From: Aestuariivivens insulae
GTDB taxonomy: Bacteria > Bacteroidota > Bacteroidia > Flavobacteriales > Flavobacteriaceae
NCBI RefSeq assembly: GCF_022662195.1
Contig: NZ_JAKMCS010000004.1
Span: forward strand, 186,001-250,000
DNA: 64,000 bases
Direction of reading: 5' to 3'
The position numbers and the translations under genes were made by a program. Below, piece after piece: positions 53,135-61,718 of this stretch (positions are counted from its first letter, which is position 1; each line of letters opens with the position of its first letter). The notes under the pieces are model-generated. The model saw only the letters and a program-made list of their open reading frames with translations. It did no database searches and was not told the DNA's origin.

Positions 53135-53251
53135 TTTTTTGCGCGCTATAAAAAAGCGAACGATAGTAATAACAAAAAGAACTAATCCTATAATGATTAA
53201 CCAGTCAAAGACTTTGCTCGACACTAGTCTTGAATTTACTATCAATGCCAT
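53117..53251 (-). CDS. Small single-helix membrane protein
   Basis: A 44-residue minus-strand frame: a short polar N-terminus, a strongly hydrophobic helix ('VFDWLIIIGLVLFVITIVRF') and a basic tail ('IARKKLNNLK'), consistent with an N-out/C-in single-pass protein. Its end overlaps the last 18 nt of dprA on the opposite strand, and it is co-directional with, and upstream end-facing, trpS (stop of trpS lies 43 nt before it). The family is not recognised. The clear membrane-protein pattern in a gap lacking other genes supports it, but it remains tentative. Confidence 0.45.
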   Translation of the reverse strand: MALIVNSRLVSSKVFDWLIIIGLVLFVITIVRFFIARKKLNNLK

Positions 53252-53294
53252 GGCAGTGGCATTAAGTACCGTAAACTAAATAAGCTTTTTCATT

Positions 53295-54266
53295 TCAATA
53301 CCCAACCTTCTCTCGAACCCTATGCAATACCTTATCGGCCACACGCTTTGCTTTTTCGGCACCAATGTTTAAGGCTTTATCTATTTCGTTAAGATTGTTC
53401 ATGTAGTAGTGGTATTTTTCACGTGGCTCTGCAAAACGTGTAATGATAAGCTCAAACAAGGCTTGCTTTGCGTGACCATAACCATAACCGCCTTTTTCGT
53501 AATTAGCTTTCATGGTGGCTATTTCTTCTTCGGAAGCCAATAATTGATACAATGCAAAGCAATTACAGGTAGCCCAGTCCTTTGGGTCTTCAAGAGGGGT
53601 GCTGTCTGTTTTAATAGACATAATTTGCTTGCGCAATTTTTTATCATTCAAAAAGATATTGATGGTATTGTCCCTACTCTTACTCATCTTTTCGCCATCG
53701 GTACCAGGAATGAGCATTGTGTTTTCTTGAATTTTACCTTCGGGCATCACGAAAGTCTCGCCACCCATTTTAGCATGAAAGCGAGAGGCAACATCGCGAG
53801 TCATTTCTATATGTTGCAATTGGTCCTTTCCAACAGGTATGATATTGGCATCGTACAATAAAATATCGGCAGCCATTAGCATAGGGTAGGTAAACAACCC
53901 TGAATTCACATCTTCCAAGCGGTCGGCCTTATCTTTAAAACTATGCGCAAGTGTTAAGCGTTGGTAGGGGAAAAAGCAGCTAAGGTACCAGGATAATTCA
54001 GTTACTTGAGGAATATCACTTTGTCTGTAAAATACAGTTTTTTCAATATCCAATCCAAAAGCCAGCCATGTGGCCGCAGTAGAATAAGTGTTCATTCTAA
54101 GCGTTTCGGCATCTTTAATTTGGGTTAAGGTATGCAGATTGGCAATAAATAGATAGGAGTCGTTTTCTGGGTTTTCAGCCATTTTAATAGCTGGTATAAT
54201 AGCGCCTAATATATTGCCTAAATGAGGTGTTCCTGTACTTTGTATGCCTGTAAGTATCCTTGCCAT
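53295..54266 (-). CDS. trpS: Tryptophan-tRNA ligase
   Basis: A 323-residue class I aminoacyl-tRNA synthetase. The HIGH-type motif is 'TGTPHLGNILG' at residues 11-21, and the KMSKS loop is 'GEKMSKSRDNTI' near residue 195. 'GLFTYPMLMAADILLYDANIIPVGKDQLQHIEMTRDVA' is the tryptophan-binding region. Normal length, ATG start. A promoter-like TTG-N21-TACCTTTG lies upstream on the minus strand. Confidence 0.96.
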   Translation of the reverse strand: MARILTGIQSTGTPHLGNILGAIIPAIKMAENPENDSYLFIANLHTLTQIKDAETLRMNTYSTAATWLAFGLDIEKTVFYRQSDIPQVTELSWYLSCFFPYQRLTLAHSFKDKADRLEDVNSGLFTYPMLMAADILLYDANIIPVGKDQLQHIEMTRDVASRFHAKMGGETFVMPEGKIQENTMLIPGTDGEKMSKSRDNTINIFLNDKKLRKQIMSIKTDSTPLEDPKDWATCNCFALYQLLASEEEIATMKANYEKGGYGYGHAKQALFELIITRFAEPREKYHYYMNNLNEIDKALNIGAEKAKRVADKVLHRVREKVGY

Positions 54267-54315
54267 AACATTACCTGCAAAAGCAGGTATCTCTTTAAAG
54301 GTTAAACGAAAGAAG

Positions 54316-54347
54316 CAAAGGTAATTTTTTTAATAAAAATAGCTCAA
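54316..54347 (-). promoter_or_regulatory. Probable trpS promoter
   Basis: On the minus strand TTG (54347-54345), a 21-nt spacer and TACCTTTG (54323-54316) fit the flavobacterial promoter pattern. The leader would be roughly 40 nt. A 'CCTGCAAAAGCAGG' palindrome (54271-54284) of the same family as 37105 sits in that leader. Confidence 0.55.
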
Positions 54348-54371
54348 TACAATTATGTATTTTTGGTGTCT

Positions 54372-55103
54372 ATGGTTGTATTTAAATATGTGTTTTGGGT
54401 GCTTTACCGCATTTGGTTTTATGTTTTGGTGGCATTGCCTATAATTATTTTGTTTCCGGTATTGTTAATTTCCATTTCTAAAGAATCGTGGTATCCGTTC
54501 TTTTTTAAACTGGCCCGTATATGGGCAAAGGTCATTTTGTTTGGGATGGGGTTTAGGGTGAAGATAGAAAGTGAACAAATACCGGAAAAAGGTAAAAGCT
54601 ATATGTTTATTGCAAACCATACCTCGATGACCGATATTATGCTGATGCTCGTTTCGGTTAAAAATCCGTTTGTATTTGTGGGGAAAAAGGAGTTGGCAAA
54701 AATTCCATTATTCGGTTTTTTTTACAAACGTACCTGTATTATGGTAGATAGGAATTCTGAACGAAGTAGAAAAGCGGTGTTTTTAAGGGCACAACGCCGA
54801 TTGAAACAAGGACTTAGTATTTGCATATTTCCAGAAGGAGGCGTGCCAGAGGCCCATATTATGCTCGACAATTTTAAAGATGGAGCGTTTAGGTTGGCTA
54901 TTAACCACAACATTCCTGTTGTGCCATTAACATTTTTAGATAACAAAAAGCGGTTTTCCTATGTCTTTTTTAGTGGAGGGCCTGGAGCTATGAGGGTTAA
55001 AATCCACAAGTTTTTACCTACCGATAATTTAACCGTTGGGGATACCAAAGCCTTAAATAAACAAGCGAGAACTATTATTTTGAATCAGCTTACCAAAAAT
55101 TAA
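54372..55103 (+). CDS. 1-acyl-sn-glycerol-3-phosphate acyltransferase (PlsC-like)
   Basis: A 243-residue membrane-bound acyltransferase for phospholipid synthesis. An N-terminal hydrophobic helix pair (residues about 5-45) precedes the H-x4-D motif 'NHTSMTD' and the 'FPEGG' substrate motif. 'FVGKKELAKIPLFGFFYKRTCIMVDR' between them is the second conserved block, and 'VPLTF' the last. ATG at 54372 chosen; upstream TTG/GTG codons are less likely, as a TATTTTTG box ends at 54365. Divergent from trpS. Confidence 0.9.
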   Translation: MVVFKYVFWVLYRIWFYVLVALPIIILFPVLLISISKESWYPFFFKLARIWAKVILFGMGFRVKIESEQIPEKGKSYMFIANHTSMTDIMLMLVSVKNPFVFVGKKELAKIPLFGFFYKRTCIMVDRNSERSRKAVFLRAQRRLKQGLSICIFPEGGVPEAHIMLDNFKDGAFRLAINHNIPVVPLTFLDNKKRFSYVFFSGGPGAMRVKIHKFLPTDNLTVGDTKALNKQARTIILNQLTKN

Positions 55104-55119
55104 CAGTATGTCAGGTCGG

Positions 55120-55171
55120 GCGCAATCGAGGCCTTATTAAATAGTATAGTTTAATTACCTCTCGATTGCGC
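55120..55171. repeat. Inverted repeat after plsC
   Basis: 'GCGCAATCGAG' (55120-55130) pairs with 'CTCGATTGCGC' (55161-55171) across a 30-nt AT-rich loop. It belongs to the 'gcgcaatcgag' type of dispersed repeats and may terminate plsC. Confidence 0.6.
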
Positions 55172-55234
55172 TTGAGGTTGTACCATTAACAAGATTTATA
55201 TTGATTTATAAATCGAAATTCCTGTAACAGGAAA

Positions 55235-55269
55235 TCAAAAAAAACTGCCCTTTTTTAAAAGAGCAGTTT
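55235..55269 (-). terminator. Intrinsic terminator of the sigma/barrel operon
   Basis: Read on the minus strand: 'AAACTGC', an A/T-rich loop region, 'GCAGTTT' and a following U-tract. A second hairpin, 'GATGTTGGTTTT' (55274-55285) with 'AAAACCAACATC' (55297-55308), lies between it and the stop of the barrel-like gene. Confidence 0.7.
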
Positions 55270-55325
55270 ATTTGATGTTGGTTTTAAAGCTTTAGAAAAA
55301 CCAACATCCAGATCTAACCAAAAAC

Positions 55326-56882
55326 CTAAAATTTAATAGCAAACCCAGTATAAACCCCTATAAAATAAGGTTTAAAATTACCAGAAGTATTGCTAAATGT
55401 GTTTATTTGATATTTGAAGAGGGGCTCTACATTCAAATCCAATTTCTTTGATATTTTATAGTTAAGGCCAAGGCCTAAATTAGCACTATAGCTTACATTG
55501 TTAATATTGTTAGCTTCACCAACAAGTGTTCTTGAGCTACTGGTTTCGGAGAAAACTTTATTTTCGTTTAAGAAAAATGAGCTAAACCCACCAATTAGAT
55601 TAACGCCAAATTTTTTATCAAGAAGGGTGTATTGAATTTCCAACGGAATTTCTATATAACCAAATTCCTGATTAATAGAAGCGCTTTCTGCCGATGCTAA
55701 TAAACCGCTACTGCCGTTTTTGGAATTGAAATTATCTGCACTAGCAAACAATGTGTTATTGGAGCTGCTTATGGTGTTTAAATTGCCTTTTGTACTGGAA
55801 TCTATATTGGGTAGGGCAGCACTAATGGTATTTTCGTTAGAGCTAATAGATTGAAAAACCACAACATCGTTGGTGTTATAGCCCAAACGTACCTTATTGA
55901 TACCAGAACGAATGCGTAACTTCTTATTAATGGCATAACTGGCCTTAATGCCATAGCTCATGTTTAATTCTCCAGATTTTGCATTGGTATTAAATTGTGG
56001 GTCTATTGAAGAGCCTTCGCCCAAACTATTAAAATAAACAGGCGCAGCGTTTGGGGCAACACTCCACCTGTTAAATTTCTCCTCTTCAATAAGCTCTTTA
56101 ATGTCTTTATCTATTAAATCTTCAATGGATTGTTCTTTTGTGTCCGTTGTATTGGTTTGTGCCACTGCCAAAGAATCAGCGTTTTGGGTATTTAAAATGG
56201 CATTCTTTGCTTTGTCTTTATCAAGCACACTTTTATTGTTGTTTGCAATATTTTGTGGCTCGTTCTCCGAAGCCTTGTTGTTTGCAATTGTTGTGTTGTT
56301 GTCTTGGGAAGTCTCTTTTAAAACATCTGGTTTTTGTATTATAGGATTGCTAATACTATTATTTTCTTCTGAAGTGATGCGCTCTTTTGCTATAGCTTCA
56401 GAAGTTATAGTATTTTGCCCTTGAGCAGATGTGGACTGGATTAACTTTGCAGGATCGGTATTTTGTGTTGAACTTCCATTGGTTTTAGTATTACTGTCAT
56501 CGGTTTGATTTGTTTCAGAATTGGCAATAACATCTTTTGACCCTATGATGGTATTGTCATTTTGATTCTTTATGGCTTCAGAAGAAGGATTTTCATCATT
56601 ATGTTCAACATGTTCTGCCTCATCGCCCGATTCGGTATCTACAACTTGATTTGTTGGAACATTAATACCTTCAGAATTAAAATATAAACCGCCCAGTGTA
56701 AGCAACAACACCAATAGGGCGGCCACACCGGCATAACGCCACCAAATGGGAATAACGCGGCGTTTTTTCTTTTTCTTGTTGAGTTGCGCTTCAATAGCAT
56801 CCCAAACTTCATCACGAGGGCTTGCCTCGAAGTCTTTGAACTTCTCTTGGAATAATCTATCTATATGTTTTTTATCACTCAT
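55326..56882 (-). CDS. Membrane-anchored protein with anti-sigma-like N-terminus and C-terminal beta-barrel-like domain
   Basis: A 518-residue protein in four parts. Residues 1-45 are charged and cytoplasmic ('IDRLFQEKFKDFEASPRDEVWDAIEAQL'), as in sigma-factor partners. One helix lies near 48-66 ('YAGVAALLVLLLTLGGLYF'). Residues 70-270 are a low-complexity Asn/Thr/Ser/Gln-rich linker. From 270 on there are amphipathic strands ('LNMSYGIKASYAINKKLRIRSGI', 'FGYIEIPLEIQYTLLDKKFGVNLIGGFSSFF') ending 'FIGVYTGFAIKF', an outer-membrane beta-barrel pattern. Its start overlaps the stop of the ECF sigma gene by 1 nt. It probably senses an envelope state and holds the sigma factor (inference). Confidence 0.78.
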   Translation of the reverse strand: MSDKKHIDRLFQEKFKDFEASPRDEVWDAIEAQLNKKKKKRRVIPIWWRYAGVAALLVLLLTLGGLYFNSEGINVPTNQVVDTESGDEAEHVEHNDENPSSEAIKNQNDNTIIGSKDVIANSETNQTDDSNTKTNGSSTQNTDPAKLIQSTSAQGQNTITSEAIAKERITSEENNSISNPIIQKPDVLKETSQDNNTTIANNKASENEPQNIANNNKSVLDKDKAKNAILNTQNADSLAVAQTNTTDTKEQSIEDLIDKDIKELIEEEKFNRWSVAPNAAPVYFNSLGEGSSIDPQFNTNAKSGELNMSYGIKASYAINKKLRIRSGINKVRLGYNTNDVVVFQSISSNENTISAALPNIDSSTKGNLNTISSSNNTLFASADNFNSKNGSSGLLASAESASINQEFGYIEIPLEIQYTLLDKKFGVNLIGGFSSFFLNENKVFSETSSSRTLVGEANNINNVSYSANLGLGLNYKISKKLDLNVEPLFKYQINTFSNTSGNFKPYFIGVYTGFAIKF

Positions 56883-57424
56883 TATAATGACTGAATATGT
56901 TCACTTACATTGTAATTTTCAACGGTCTCTTTCAAAATCTGTCTGGCCCTCGAGAGGTTAGATTTTGAAGTGCCGACACTAATCTTTAACATGTTGGCTA
57001 TATCTTTATGGGAATAGCCGTCCAATACATAAAGGTTAAAAACAAGGCGATATCGATCTGGTAAATTTTGTATGGCCTTTAAAAGATAATCTAACGAAAT
57101 ATCATCTTCATTAACCTCTATTTCATAATCTTCTACTTCATTTTCATTAACTATGTTAAACACTTTTTCGGCGCGGTAACGCTGTAAAGCGGTGTTAATA
57201 GTAATGCGCTTGAGCCAGCCTTCAAAAGAACCTTTGCCTTTGTATTGTTCAATTTTATTGAAAATGGTTAAAAAGGCGTCTTGCAGGTTATCTTCGGCTT
57301 GGGCATAACTGTTTGAGTACTTTAAGCAAATTGAGAACAACTTGCTCGAAAAGAGCTTATATAATTCCTCCTGTGCTTTAGTATCATGGGTTTTACAATG
57401 TGCTATGAGTTGCTCTAAACTCAA
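56882..57424 (-). CDS. ECF-type RNA polymerase sigma factor
   Basis: A 180-residue sigma-70 family member. Region 2 contains 'LFSICLKYSNSYAQAEDNLQDAFLTIFNKIEQYKGKGSFEGWLKRI', and region 4 'LPDRYRLVFNLYVLDGYSHKDIANMLKISVGTSKSNLSRARQIL'. Both are complete. It is translationally coupled to the membrane-anchored protein that follows, the usual arrangement for a sigma factor and its controller. Target genes are unknown. Confidence 0.92.
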   Translation of the reverse strand: MSLEQLIAHCKTHDTKAQEELYKLFSSKLFSICLKYSNSYAQAEDNLQDAFLTIFNKIEQYKGKGSFEGWLKRITINTALQRYRAEKVFNIVNENEVEDYEIEVNEDDISLDYLLKAIQNLPDRYRLVFNLYVLDGYSHKDIANMLKISVGTSKSNLSRARQILKETVENYNVSEHIQSL

Positions 57425-57460
57425 ATTATAAACGCATTAACAGTTAGTGTTCTTTTATTA

Positions 57461-57883
57461 TTAATTTATAACGGGTACTTCTATGGTTAAATATTGGTCT
57501 TCACCATTAGTGTCTTCACCTTGCCAAAATTTAAAGATGTACGATCCGTTACCTGTTACAATAAAATTGAAACTAGCTTCAACCAATTCGTCTTCTAGGT
57601 CGGTACAGCTTGTGTTTCCCGAATCATGTTCGAAAACATAAGTTATAGGCGCAACGGTACGTATGTTATTGTCTTTCACATAATAGAAATTTCTAAATGC
57701 GTGACAGGTTGATGGCCTATAATATCTTACGGTTATGGGGTAAACTTCACCCAATTCAAACTCATCTGGAATATCGACACTTTCTACAGGCAATATTTCT
57801 AAGTCGTAGTTTGTGTAATCGTCATCAGTACTACAAGACACAAACAGGGTCACTATACAACAAAGGATAAAAAACTTTTTCAT
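57461..57883 (-). CDS. Hypothetical lipoprotein
   Basis: A 140-residue protein with a lipoprotein signal 'MKKFFILCCIVTLFVSCSTDDD'-type N-terminus (Cys17), immediately followed by Ser-Thr-Asp-Asp-Asp, an acidic stretch seen in Bacteroidota surface lipoproteins. The rest looks like a single immunoglobulin-like beta domain ('ELGEVYPITVRYYRPSTCHAF', 'VTGNGSYIFKFWQGEDTNGED'). It contains two further Cys that might pair. The family is not recognised. Co-directional with the sigma gene 36 nt downstream. Confidence 0.65.
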   Translation of the reverse strand: MKKFFILCCIVTLFVSCSTDDDYTNYDLEILPVESVDIPDEFELGEVYPITVRYYRPSTCHAFRNFYYVKDNNIRTVAPITYVFEHDSGNTSCTDLEDELVEASFNFIVTGNGSYIFKFWQGEDTNGEDQYLTIEVPVIN

Positions 57884-57948
57884 TTACTTATTTTTTCAAG
57901 ACTCTTTTTCCTTTAGATGCTAATAGAAATAAAAGGTTGCGCCAAAAA

Positions 57949-57980
57949 CAAAAAAATCTCGATAAGTTCGAGATTTTTTT
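57949..57980. terminator. Bidirectional hairpin terminator at the recA 3' end
   Basis: 'AATCTCGA' (57955-57962) pairs with 'TCGAGATT' (57968-57975), flanked by A-runs on the left and T-runs on the right, so it can terminate in both directions. It starts 4 nt after the recA stop, on the minus strand. Confidence 0.75.
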
Positions 57981-57984
57981 AATG

Positions 57985-58983
57985 CTATTCCTTTTTTAAG
58001 AGCTCTTTTATTTTGTCTTCCAGCTCATCCAAAAGTTCTGGATTATCTTTTATTATTGCTTTCACAGCGTCTCGTCCCTGGCCTAGTTTGGTGTCGCCAT
58101 AACTAAACCACGAACCACTTTTCTTGACAATTTCCTGTTCTACGGCAACATCCAAAACTTCACCTACCTTAGAAATACCTTCGCCGTACATAATATCGAA
58201 TTCGGCAGCCTTAAAAGGTGGTGCTACTTTGTTCTTTACTACTTTAACCCGTGTTTTGTTTCCTAAAACGTCACCGTTGCTATCTTTAATTTGGGTAGAA
58301 CGACGTATATCCAATCGAACAGAAGCATAGAATTTTAAGGCGTTACCACCAGTGGTAGTTTCTGGGTTACCAAACATAACTCCAATTTTTTCACGCAACT
58401 GGTTAATAAATATTACGGTACAGTTGGTTTTACTAATGGATGCTGTTAATTTTCTTAAAGCTTGTGACATTAAACGTGCGTGAAGTCCCATTTTTGAGTC
58501 TCCCATTTCGCCTTCAATTTCACTTTTAGGGGTTAATGCTGCAACAGAGTCTATAATAACAATATCGATAGCTCCCGAACGAATAAGGTTATCGGCAATC
58601 TCGAGCGCCTGTTCCCCATTGTCGGGTTGCGAGATAATTAAATTATCAATATCTACTCCTAGTTTTTCTGCATAAAATCTATCAAAGGCATGTTCGGCAT
58701 CAATAAAAGCTGCAATACCACCGCTTTTTTGTGCTTCGGCAATAGCATGCAATGTTAAGGTTGTTTTACCCGAAGATTCCGGGCCGTAAATTTCTATAAC
58801 CCGACCTCTTGGATAGCCGCCTACGCCCAATGCAATATCCAATCCTAAAGAACCTGATGAGATGGCTTCGACATCTACAACGGCAGCATCGCTCATTTTC
58901 ATTACAGTTCCTTTTCCATAAGCCTTGTCTAACTTATCCAAAGTAAGTTTAAGGGCTTTTAACTTTGCTTCTTTTTCACTCAT
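57985..58983 (-). CDS. recA: Recombinase RecA
   Basis: A 332-residue RecA of normal length. Walker A '[10 protein letters not shown]' near residue 68, '[11 protein letters not shown]' near 93, Walker B '[14 protein letters not shown]' near 140, loop 2 '[36 protein letters not shown]', and C-terminal acidic tail. It is the central strand-exchange protein for repair and SOS. dprA lies 6 kb away. A near-promoter TTG-N20-TACTTTAG is found on the minus strand upstream. Single-gene unit bounded by the terminator. Confidence 0.98.
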   Translation of the reverse strand: MSEKEAKLKALKLTLDKLDKAYGKGTVMKMSDAAVVDVEAISSGSLGLDIALGVGGYPRGRVIEIYGPESSGKTTLTLHAIAEAQKSGGIAAFIDAEHAFDRFYAEKLGVDIDNLIISQPDNGEQALEIADNLIRSGAIDIVIIDSVAALTPKSEIEGEMGDSKMGLHARLMSQALRKLTASISKTNCTVIFINQLREKIGVMFGNPETTTGGNALKFYASVRLDIRRSTQIKDSNGDVLGNKTRVKVVKNKVAPPFKAAEFDIMYGEGISKVGEVLDVAVEQEIVKKSGSWFSYGDTKLGQGRDAVKAIIKDNPELLDELEDKIKELLKKE

Positions 58984-59169
58984 TTATTTTGTTATTCTCT
59001 AGTTATGCACGCTAAAGTACTATAAGTTTTTTCAGAATACAATACATAACCAATTTTGTTATTAAGAATTTAGAAAAAGAAAATGTTTTAAGACGCAACC
59101 TTTTTACACCTATTGCATCTACTGGTTAACGTGGGGAAAATTTTGCTATGAAGAAGAACAATAAAAGCC

Positions 59170-59326
59170 CCTTTTTTAATGGAATGCGTTAGGTGTTTCG
59201 GCAAGTGTTTTGTTTGTACTTGCTGTGAAGCCAATGGTGACTAACCATAATTGGTGACTTTAATTGTGAATGAGCCAATATAAAGAGACTATCTGGATGA
59301 CACATTTCAGGTAGTCTCTTTTTTTT
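59170..59326 (+). ncRNA. Possible structured RNA ending in a terminator (tentative)
   Basis: The 412-nt gap between recA and trhO has no convincing ORF. It contains hairpin 'GCAAGT' (59201-59206) / 'ACTTGC' (59218-59223), then 'CCAATGGT' (59231-59238) / 'ACC' + 'ATTGG' (59244-59254), with 'TGGTGACT' repeated at 59235 and 59252, and a strong terminator at 59284-59326. A free-standing terminator with hairpins and no gene before it suggests a small RNA or a trhO leader attenuator. I do not recognise a known RNA family. Confidence 0.4.
59284..59326 (+). terminator. Intrinsic terminator upstream of trhO
   Basis: 'AGAGACTATCTG' (59284-59295) pairs with 'CAGGTAGTCTCT' (59308-59319), followed by eight T. 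Since recA is transcribed away from it, it must end some other transcript. A 'TACTTTTG' promoter-like box (59347-59354) follows for trhO. Confidence 0.85.
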
Positions 59327-59395
59327 ATGGTTTCCAGTTAAAATTGTACTTTTGCGCTTCAAAATAATTTCTTTAATCTTAAAAATTAGTATAGC

Positions 59396-60469
59396 ATGCA
59401 ACTGTACAATACATTAAGTGCAAAAGAAAGAGCGGAATTAATCGATAAAGCAGGAAAAGATCGATTAACACTTTCTTTTTATAAATATGCCAAAATTGGC
59501 AACCCTCAGGTTTTTAGGGATCATTTGTTCATTACTTGGGATGCCTTGGATGTTTTGGGTAGGATTTATGTAGCACACGAAGGCATCAACGCACAATTAT
59601 CGCTTCCGGCCGATCGGTTTCACGAATTCAAAAAACATTTAGATTCAATAGATTTTTTAAAGGGTGTCCGTTTGAATATTGCCGTAGAGCAAGACAACAA
59701 ATCTTTTTTGAAACTTAAAGTTAAGATAAGGCACAAAATTGTTGCCGATGGCCTGAATGATGATACTTTCGATGTTACCAATAAAGGCGTTCATGTAGAT
59801 GCCGAAACGTTTAATACGCTTATTGAAGACGACAATACCGTACTGGTAGATATGCGTAACCATTACGAAAGTGAGATAGGCCATTTTAAAAATGCCGTGA
59901 CACCAGATGTAGATACTTTTAGGGAATCTTTAGATATTATTGAAGATGATTTAAAGGAACACAAGGAAGATAAAAAGCTCGTGATGTACTGTACTGGAGG
60001 TATACGTTGCGAAAAGGCCAGTGCCTATTTTAAACACAAAGGGTTTAAAAATGTGTACCAATTGGAAGGCGGTATTATTGAATACACCAGGCAGATAAAA
60101 GCGCAAGGGTTGGAAAACAAGTTTTTAGGACAAAATTTTGTGTTTGACGATAGACGAGCCGAGCGTATTAGTGAGGATGTAATAGCCAATTGTCACCAAT
60201 GCGGTAAGCCATTCGATGTGCATACCAATTGTGCCAATGAGGCCTGCCACTTGTTATTCATTCAATGTGATGAGTGTAAGGAAGAAATGAACAATTGCTG
60301 TTCTACTACCTGTAAAGAGATACATGCTTTACCTTACGAAGAACAAAAAGCACTACGCAAGGGACAGGGCAATAGTAACGATATTTTCAAAAAAGGGCGC
60401 GCCGATCATTTGCCTTATAAAAAGGACTTAAGAAATATTTTTGAAGTTTTAAAAACCAATAAGGAATAG
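59396..60469 (+). CDS. trhO: tRNA uridine(34) hydroxylase, O2-dependent (rhodanese family)
   Basis: A 357-residue TrhO/YceA-like protein that forms 5-hydroxyuridine at tRNA position 34. The N-terminal UPF0176 acylphosphatase-like domain has 'YVAHEGINAQLSLP'. The rhodanese domain has 'LVDMRNHYESEIGHFKNA' and the active-site Cys in 'VMYCTGGIRCEKASAYF' near residue 200. A Cys-rich zinc-like tail follows ('CHQCGKPFDVHTNCANEACHL'). It lies 4 nt before the U32 gene, which catalyses the same modification by another chemistry. Confidence 0.92.
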   Translation: MQLYNTLSAKERAELIDKAGKDRLTLSFYKYAKIGNPQVFRDHLFITWDALDVLGRIYVAHEGINAQLSLPADRFHEFKKHLDSIDFLKGVRLNIAVEQDNKSFLKLKVKIRHKIVADGLNDDTFDVTNKGVHVDAETFNTLIEDDNTVLVDMRNHYESEIGHFKNAVTPDVDTFRESLDIIEDDLKEHKEDKKLVMYCTGGIRCEKASAYFKHKGFKNVYQLEGGIIEYTRQIKAQGLENKFLGQNFVFDDRRAERISEDVIANCHQCGKPFDVHTNCANEACHLLFIQCDECKEEMNNCCSTTCKEIHALPYEEQKALRKGQGNSNDIFKKGRADHLPYKKDLRNIFEVLKTNKE

Positions 60470-60473
60470 GCTG

Positions 60474-61718
60474 ATGCAGAAGATAGAATTAATGGCCCCG
60501 GCGGGTAATTTTGAGTCCCTGCAAGCGGCTTTGGATAATGGTGCCGATTCGGTGTATTTTGGAGTAGAACAGTTAAACATGCGTGCCAGGGCTTCCATTA
60601 ACTTTACTTTGGATGACCTTCAGGAAATTTCAGACCGGTGTAAAGCGAAAAACGTTAGGACGTATTTAACCTTAAATACGATTATTTACGATCATGATCT
60701 GTCCATTATCAAGACGTTAATTACCAAGGCTAAAGAAGCCAATATTACAGCGGTAATAGCGATGGACCAAGCGGTGATAATGGCGGCTAGGGAAGCGGGA
60801 ATGGAAGTGCATATTTCAACCCAAATCAATATTACAAACATAGAAACGGTAAAGTTTTATGCCCTATTTGCCGATACTATGGTGTTGAGTCGTGAGTTGA
60901 GTTTGCGCCAAGTGAAAAAGATAACCGAGCAGATTGAAAAAGACCAAATAAAAGGGCCGTCTGGCAAATTGGTCGAGATTGAAATATTTGGTCATGGCGC
61001 ATTATGTATGGCCGTGTCGGGTAAATGCTATATGAGTTTACATTCCCAAAACTCGTCGGCTAACCGTGGTGCTTGCAAGCAAAATTGTAGAAAAAAATAT
61101 ACTGTAGTCGATCAGGAAACCGGGTTCGAAATGGAACTGGATAATGAGTATATCATGTCGCCCAAGGATTTGTGTACTATCGATTTTTTAAACGAAGTGG
61201 CCGAAGCAGGTATTAAAGTTTTAAAGATTGAAGGTAGGGGTAGAGCGCCAGAATATGTTGCAAAAGTTATTAAATGCTACAGGGAAGCTATCGATAGTTT
61301 ATACGACGGTACTTACGATAAAGCCAAAGTAATTACTTGGATGCAGGATCTGGAGAAAGTATATAATCGAGGTTTTTGGAGTGGTTATTATTTAGGTCAA
61401 AAACTGGGTGAATGGAGCAAGGGATCGGGTTCGCATGCCACCCAAAAGAAGGTGTATTTAGGCAAGGGCATGCATTATTATCCCAAGCCAGAGATAGGCG
61501 AGTTTAAAATAGAAGCTTACGATGTTGCTCTTGGCGATACTATTTTAATTACGGGGCCTACCACTGGAGCTAAAGAAGTTGAGGTTAAAGAAATGTTGGT
61601 GAACGATCAGCCTTTGGAAAAAGCAAGCAAAGGTGATTCGGTTACTATAAAATTGCCTTTTAGAATCCGTCCTTCAGACAAGTTGTACAAAATGGTTGAA
61701 AACAAAGTTGAAGCCTAA
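60474..61718 (+). CDS. trhP: U32 peptidase-family protein, probable prephenate-dependent tRNA hydroxylase
   Basis: A 414-residue member of the peptidase U32 family, which includes YegQ/TrhP of E. coli. 'MAPAGNFESLQAALDNGADSVYFGV' is the N-terminal signature. The U32 motif 'EIFGHGALCMAVSGKCYMS' and the following 'GACKQNCRKKY' supply four Cys for an Fe-S cluster. 'GRGRAPEYVAKVIKCYREAI' and the C-terminal beta domain follow. It is placed between trhO and a ferredoxin gene, and its stop overlaps the ferredoxin ATG by one base. The TrhP role is inferred from family and context; family members with other hydroxylation roles (UbiU/V, RlhA) exist. Confidence 0.85.
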   Translation: MQKIELMAPAGNFESLQAALDNGADSVYFGVEQLNMRARASINFTLDDLQEISDRCKAKNVRTYLTLNTIIYDHDLSIIKTLITKAKEANITAVIAMDQAVIMAAREAGMEVHISTQINITNIETVKFYALFADTMVLSRELSLRQVKKITEQIEKDQIKGPSGKLVEIEIFGHGALCMAVSGKCYMSLHSQNSSANRGACKQNCRKKYTVVDQETGFEMELDNEYIMSPKDLCTIDFLNEVAEAGIKVLKIEGRGRAPEYVAKVIKCYREAIDSLYDGTYDKAKVITWMQDLEKVYNRGFWSGYYLGQKLGEWSKGSGSHATQKKVYLGKGMHYYPKPEIGEFKIEAYDVALGDTILITGPTTGAKEVEVKEMLVNDQPLEKASKGDSVTIKLPFRIRPSDKLYKMVENKVEA

